Part shown: piece by piece, positions 63,032 through 64,000 of the stretch
Numbering within the stretch: the stretch's first letter is position 1
How the letters are laid out: every line of letters starts with the position of its first letter
Assembly (NCBI GenBank): GCA_035533275.1
Contig: DATLUD010000055.1
Location: 1-64,000, forward strand
DNA length: 64,000 nt
Source of the DNA: SCRA01 sp035533275
GTDB taxonomy: Bacteria > Vulcanimicrobiota > Vulcanimicrobiia > Vulcanimicrobiales > SCRA01
Direction: 5' to 3'
Translations under genes and position numbers: made by a program
The notes under the pieces: generated by a model
What the model was told of the DNA's origin: nothing
Databases searched by the model: none
What the model saw: the letters and a program-made list of their open reading frames with translations, nothing else

Positions 63032-64000
63032 ATGAGTGCCGCCGCCGTTGCGCCGGTTCCGGTGGATCGTCTTCTCGAGCTCTCGGGCGGACGGTGCCTG
63101 CCGTCGCGTGCCGCCCTTCCCGACCGCATCGACCCGTGTACCGACACGCGCGCCTTGCGCCCGGGGCAGGTGTTCGTGGCGCTGGTCGGCGAGAGCTTCG
63201 ATGGTCATGCGTTCGTGGCGGCCGCGCGCGACGCCGGTGCTCGCGCGGCGGTGGTCTCGCGCGCGCAGGCGCTGCCGGCCGGCTTTCCGGGCATCGTGGT
63301 CGAGGACACCACGCGCGCGTACCTGGCGTGCGCCGAGGCCGCGCGTGAGCAGTTCCCCGGGCGCGTGGTGGCGATCACGGGAAGCGTGGGCAAGACCACG
63401 ACCAAGGAGTTCTGCCGCGTATTGCTCGAGGCGGCGGGACTGGGCCCCGTGCTGGCGACGCTCGCCAACGAGAACAACGAGATCGGCGTGGGACACCTGA
63501 TGCTGCGCGCGCTGCGCTCCGAGCCCGCGCCGGGGACGCTGGTGGTGGAGATGGGGGCGCGCCACGTGGGAGAGATCTCGGAGCTGGCGCGGGCCGCGCG
63601 CCCCGACGTGGGGATCCTCACCGGCGTGGGCGAGTCGCATCTCGAGAACTTCCCTTCGCTGGAAGCGCTGCGCGAGACCAAGTGGGGACTCTTCGACTTC
63701 GGCGCTCGGCCGGTGCTGAACGCGCACGACGAGGCTTCGCTGGAGCGCCTGGAGCGGGTGCGCGACCGCGGGGCGATTCTCTGCTCCGCGCCGGCCACCG
63801 CGCACCCCGCAATCGGTGAAGTGCGTATTTCTCACGCACAGGTGAAAAGCACGCACGCCGGCGCTTCCGATGTGCGTCATATTCACGCAAACGTGAAAAA
63901 TACGCAATTCACGGAGAATGGGGTGAGCGGTGACGTGGTGGCGCCGCCCTCCGCAGGCAGCGCCGTGGCGGAGCTCGAGGTGCTCGTTGCGGCGGGACCC
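63032..64000 (+). CDS. murF: UDP-MurNAc-pentapeptide synthetase MurF (3' end outside window)
   Basis: First 323 codons. DTRALRPGQVFVALVGESFDGHAF, ATP loop ITGSVGKTTTKEF, ATLANENNEIGVGHLML, VVEMGARHVGEI and ESHLENFPS identify MurF, which adds D-Ala-D-Ala. From 63821 to about 63920 the frame runs through a low-GC repeated insert (peptides VRISHAQVKSTHA and VRHIHANVKNTQF) that is not part of normal MurF, in the middle-domain loop region. The frame stays open. It starts 1 bp after the murE stop. Confidence 0.92.
   Translation, partial: MSAAAVAPVPVDRLLELSGGRCLPSRAALPDRIDPCTDTRALRPGQVFVALVGESFDGHAFVAAARDAGARAAVVSRAQALPAGFPGIVVEDTTRAYLACAEAAREQFPGRVVAITGSVGKTTTKEFCRVLLEAAGLGPVLATLANENNEIGVGHLMLRALRSEPAPGTLVVEMGARHVGEISELARAARPDVGILTGVGESHLENFPSLEALRETKWGLFDFGARPVLNAHDEASLERLERVRDRGAILCSAPATAHPAIGEVRISHAQVKSTHAGASDVRHIHANVKNTQFTENGVSGDVVAPPSAGSAVAELEVLVAAGP
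63821..63907 (+). repeat. Two in-frame palindromic elements within murF
   Basis: Two 36-nt copies, 63821-63856 and 63872-63907, with a period of 51 nt (17 codons). Each is a nested palindrome: outer arms GTGCGT and ACGCA, inner arms TTCACG/CGTGAA (clearest in copy 2, loop CAAA). Copy 2 has 15 G or C of 36, far below the surrounding gene. Both are read in the same frame. Confidence 0.8.

Noticed and set aside
63821..63907. Possible start of a CRISPR array
   Set aside because: Only two imperfect copies with a 15-nt spacer, both in frame in murF, and no cas genes.

Overview
The window is about 64 kb of GC-rich, tightly packed bacterial chromosome. Overlapping ATGA, GTGA and TAATG gene junctions are common. 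It encodes an outer-membrane assembly set (LptC, an LptF/G-type permease, an LptD-like barrel protein, Lnt) and a MurE with the meso-diaminopimelate DNPR motif, so the organism is a diderm. The Pro/Ser/Thr-rich linkers in exported proteins, the bacterial tricorn protease and the style of the PolA N-terminus make me think of the candidate phylum Eremiobacterota (WPS-2). That placement is a guess from family knowledge, not something the sequence proves. I found no tRNA, rRNA, CRISPR array or intact insertion sequence.

Layout. 1-6.7 kb: the 3' end of an AMP-forming acyl-CoA synthetase, a complete branched-chain/carboxylate-type ABC importer (binding protein, two permeases, two ATPases) and a dienelactone-hydrolase-like protein; together they look like uptake and activation of a carboxylic or aromatic acid. 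6.7-10 kb: a tricorn-type protease on the minus strand. 10.1-13.3 kb: a four-gene operon (acyl-CoA dehydrogenase, APH-type kinase, DUF6285-like protein, histidine phosphatase). 13.3-15.9 kb: a decayed MFS transporter followed by an intact FGGY sugar kinase. 15.9-24.9 kb: a Kdp high-affinity potassium system (two tiny membrane proteins, KdpA, KdpB, KdpC) next to an unusual regulatory set: a minus-strand protein made of two tandem KdpD sensor modules without a kinase, and a divergent GAF histidine kinase with a NarL-type response regulator.

24.9-35.4 kb is accessory metabolism and signalling: an orphan peptide-binding lipoprotein, GluQ, a CZB-type diguanylate cyclase, an APC permease, an FAD oxidoreductase, a CPA2 antiporter, a GNAT acetyltransferase, a LysR regulator and small proteins. 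35.5-44.7 kb: a secreted macroglobulin-like protein coupled to polA, a DUF192 protein, an isochorismatase-like hydrolase, a GlxA-type AraC regulator, mutM and an S1-domain protein that ends in a textbook terminator. 44.7-45.06 kb holds no gene but a large (about 312 bp) imperfect inverted repeat. 45-50.4 kb: a second peptide-binding lipoprotein, a split chromate transporter, coaE, a D-aminoacylase-type amidohydrolase and a KGG-repeat stress protein behind a SigB-like promoter.

50.4-64 kb is cell-envelope biogenesis: lptC-lnt, a lipoprotein and a small protein, then (minus strand) lytic transglycosylase, LptF/G permease and an LptA/LptD-like protein. Divergent from these is the start of the dcw cluster: mraZ, rsmH, ftsL, ftsI, murE and murF, the last cut by the window end. 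The dcw cluster starts with a clear sigma70 promoter and a 10-bp-periodic TGG array matching MraZ autoregulation. murF carries two in-frame copies of a low-GC palindromic element. The points most worth following are the duplicated kinase-less KdpD with its replacement two-component pair, the palindromic insert in murF, the large inverted repeat, and the SigB-like promoter of the KGG gene.
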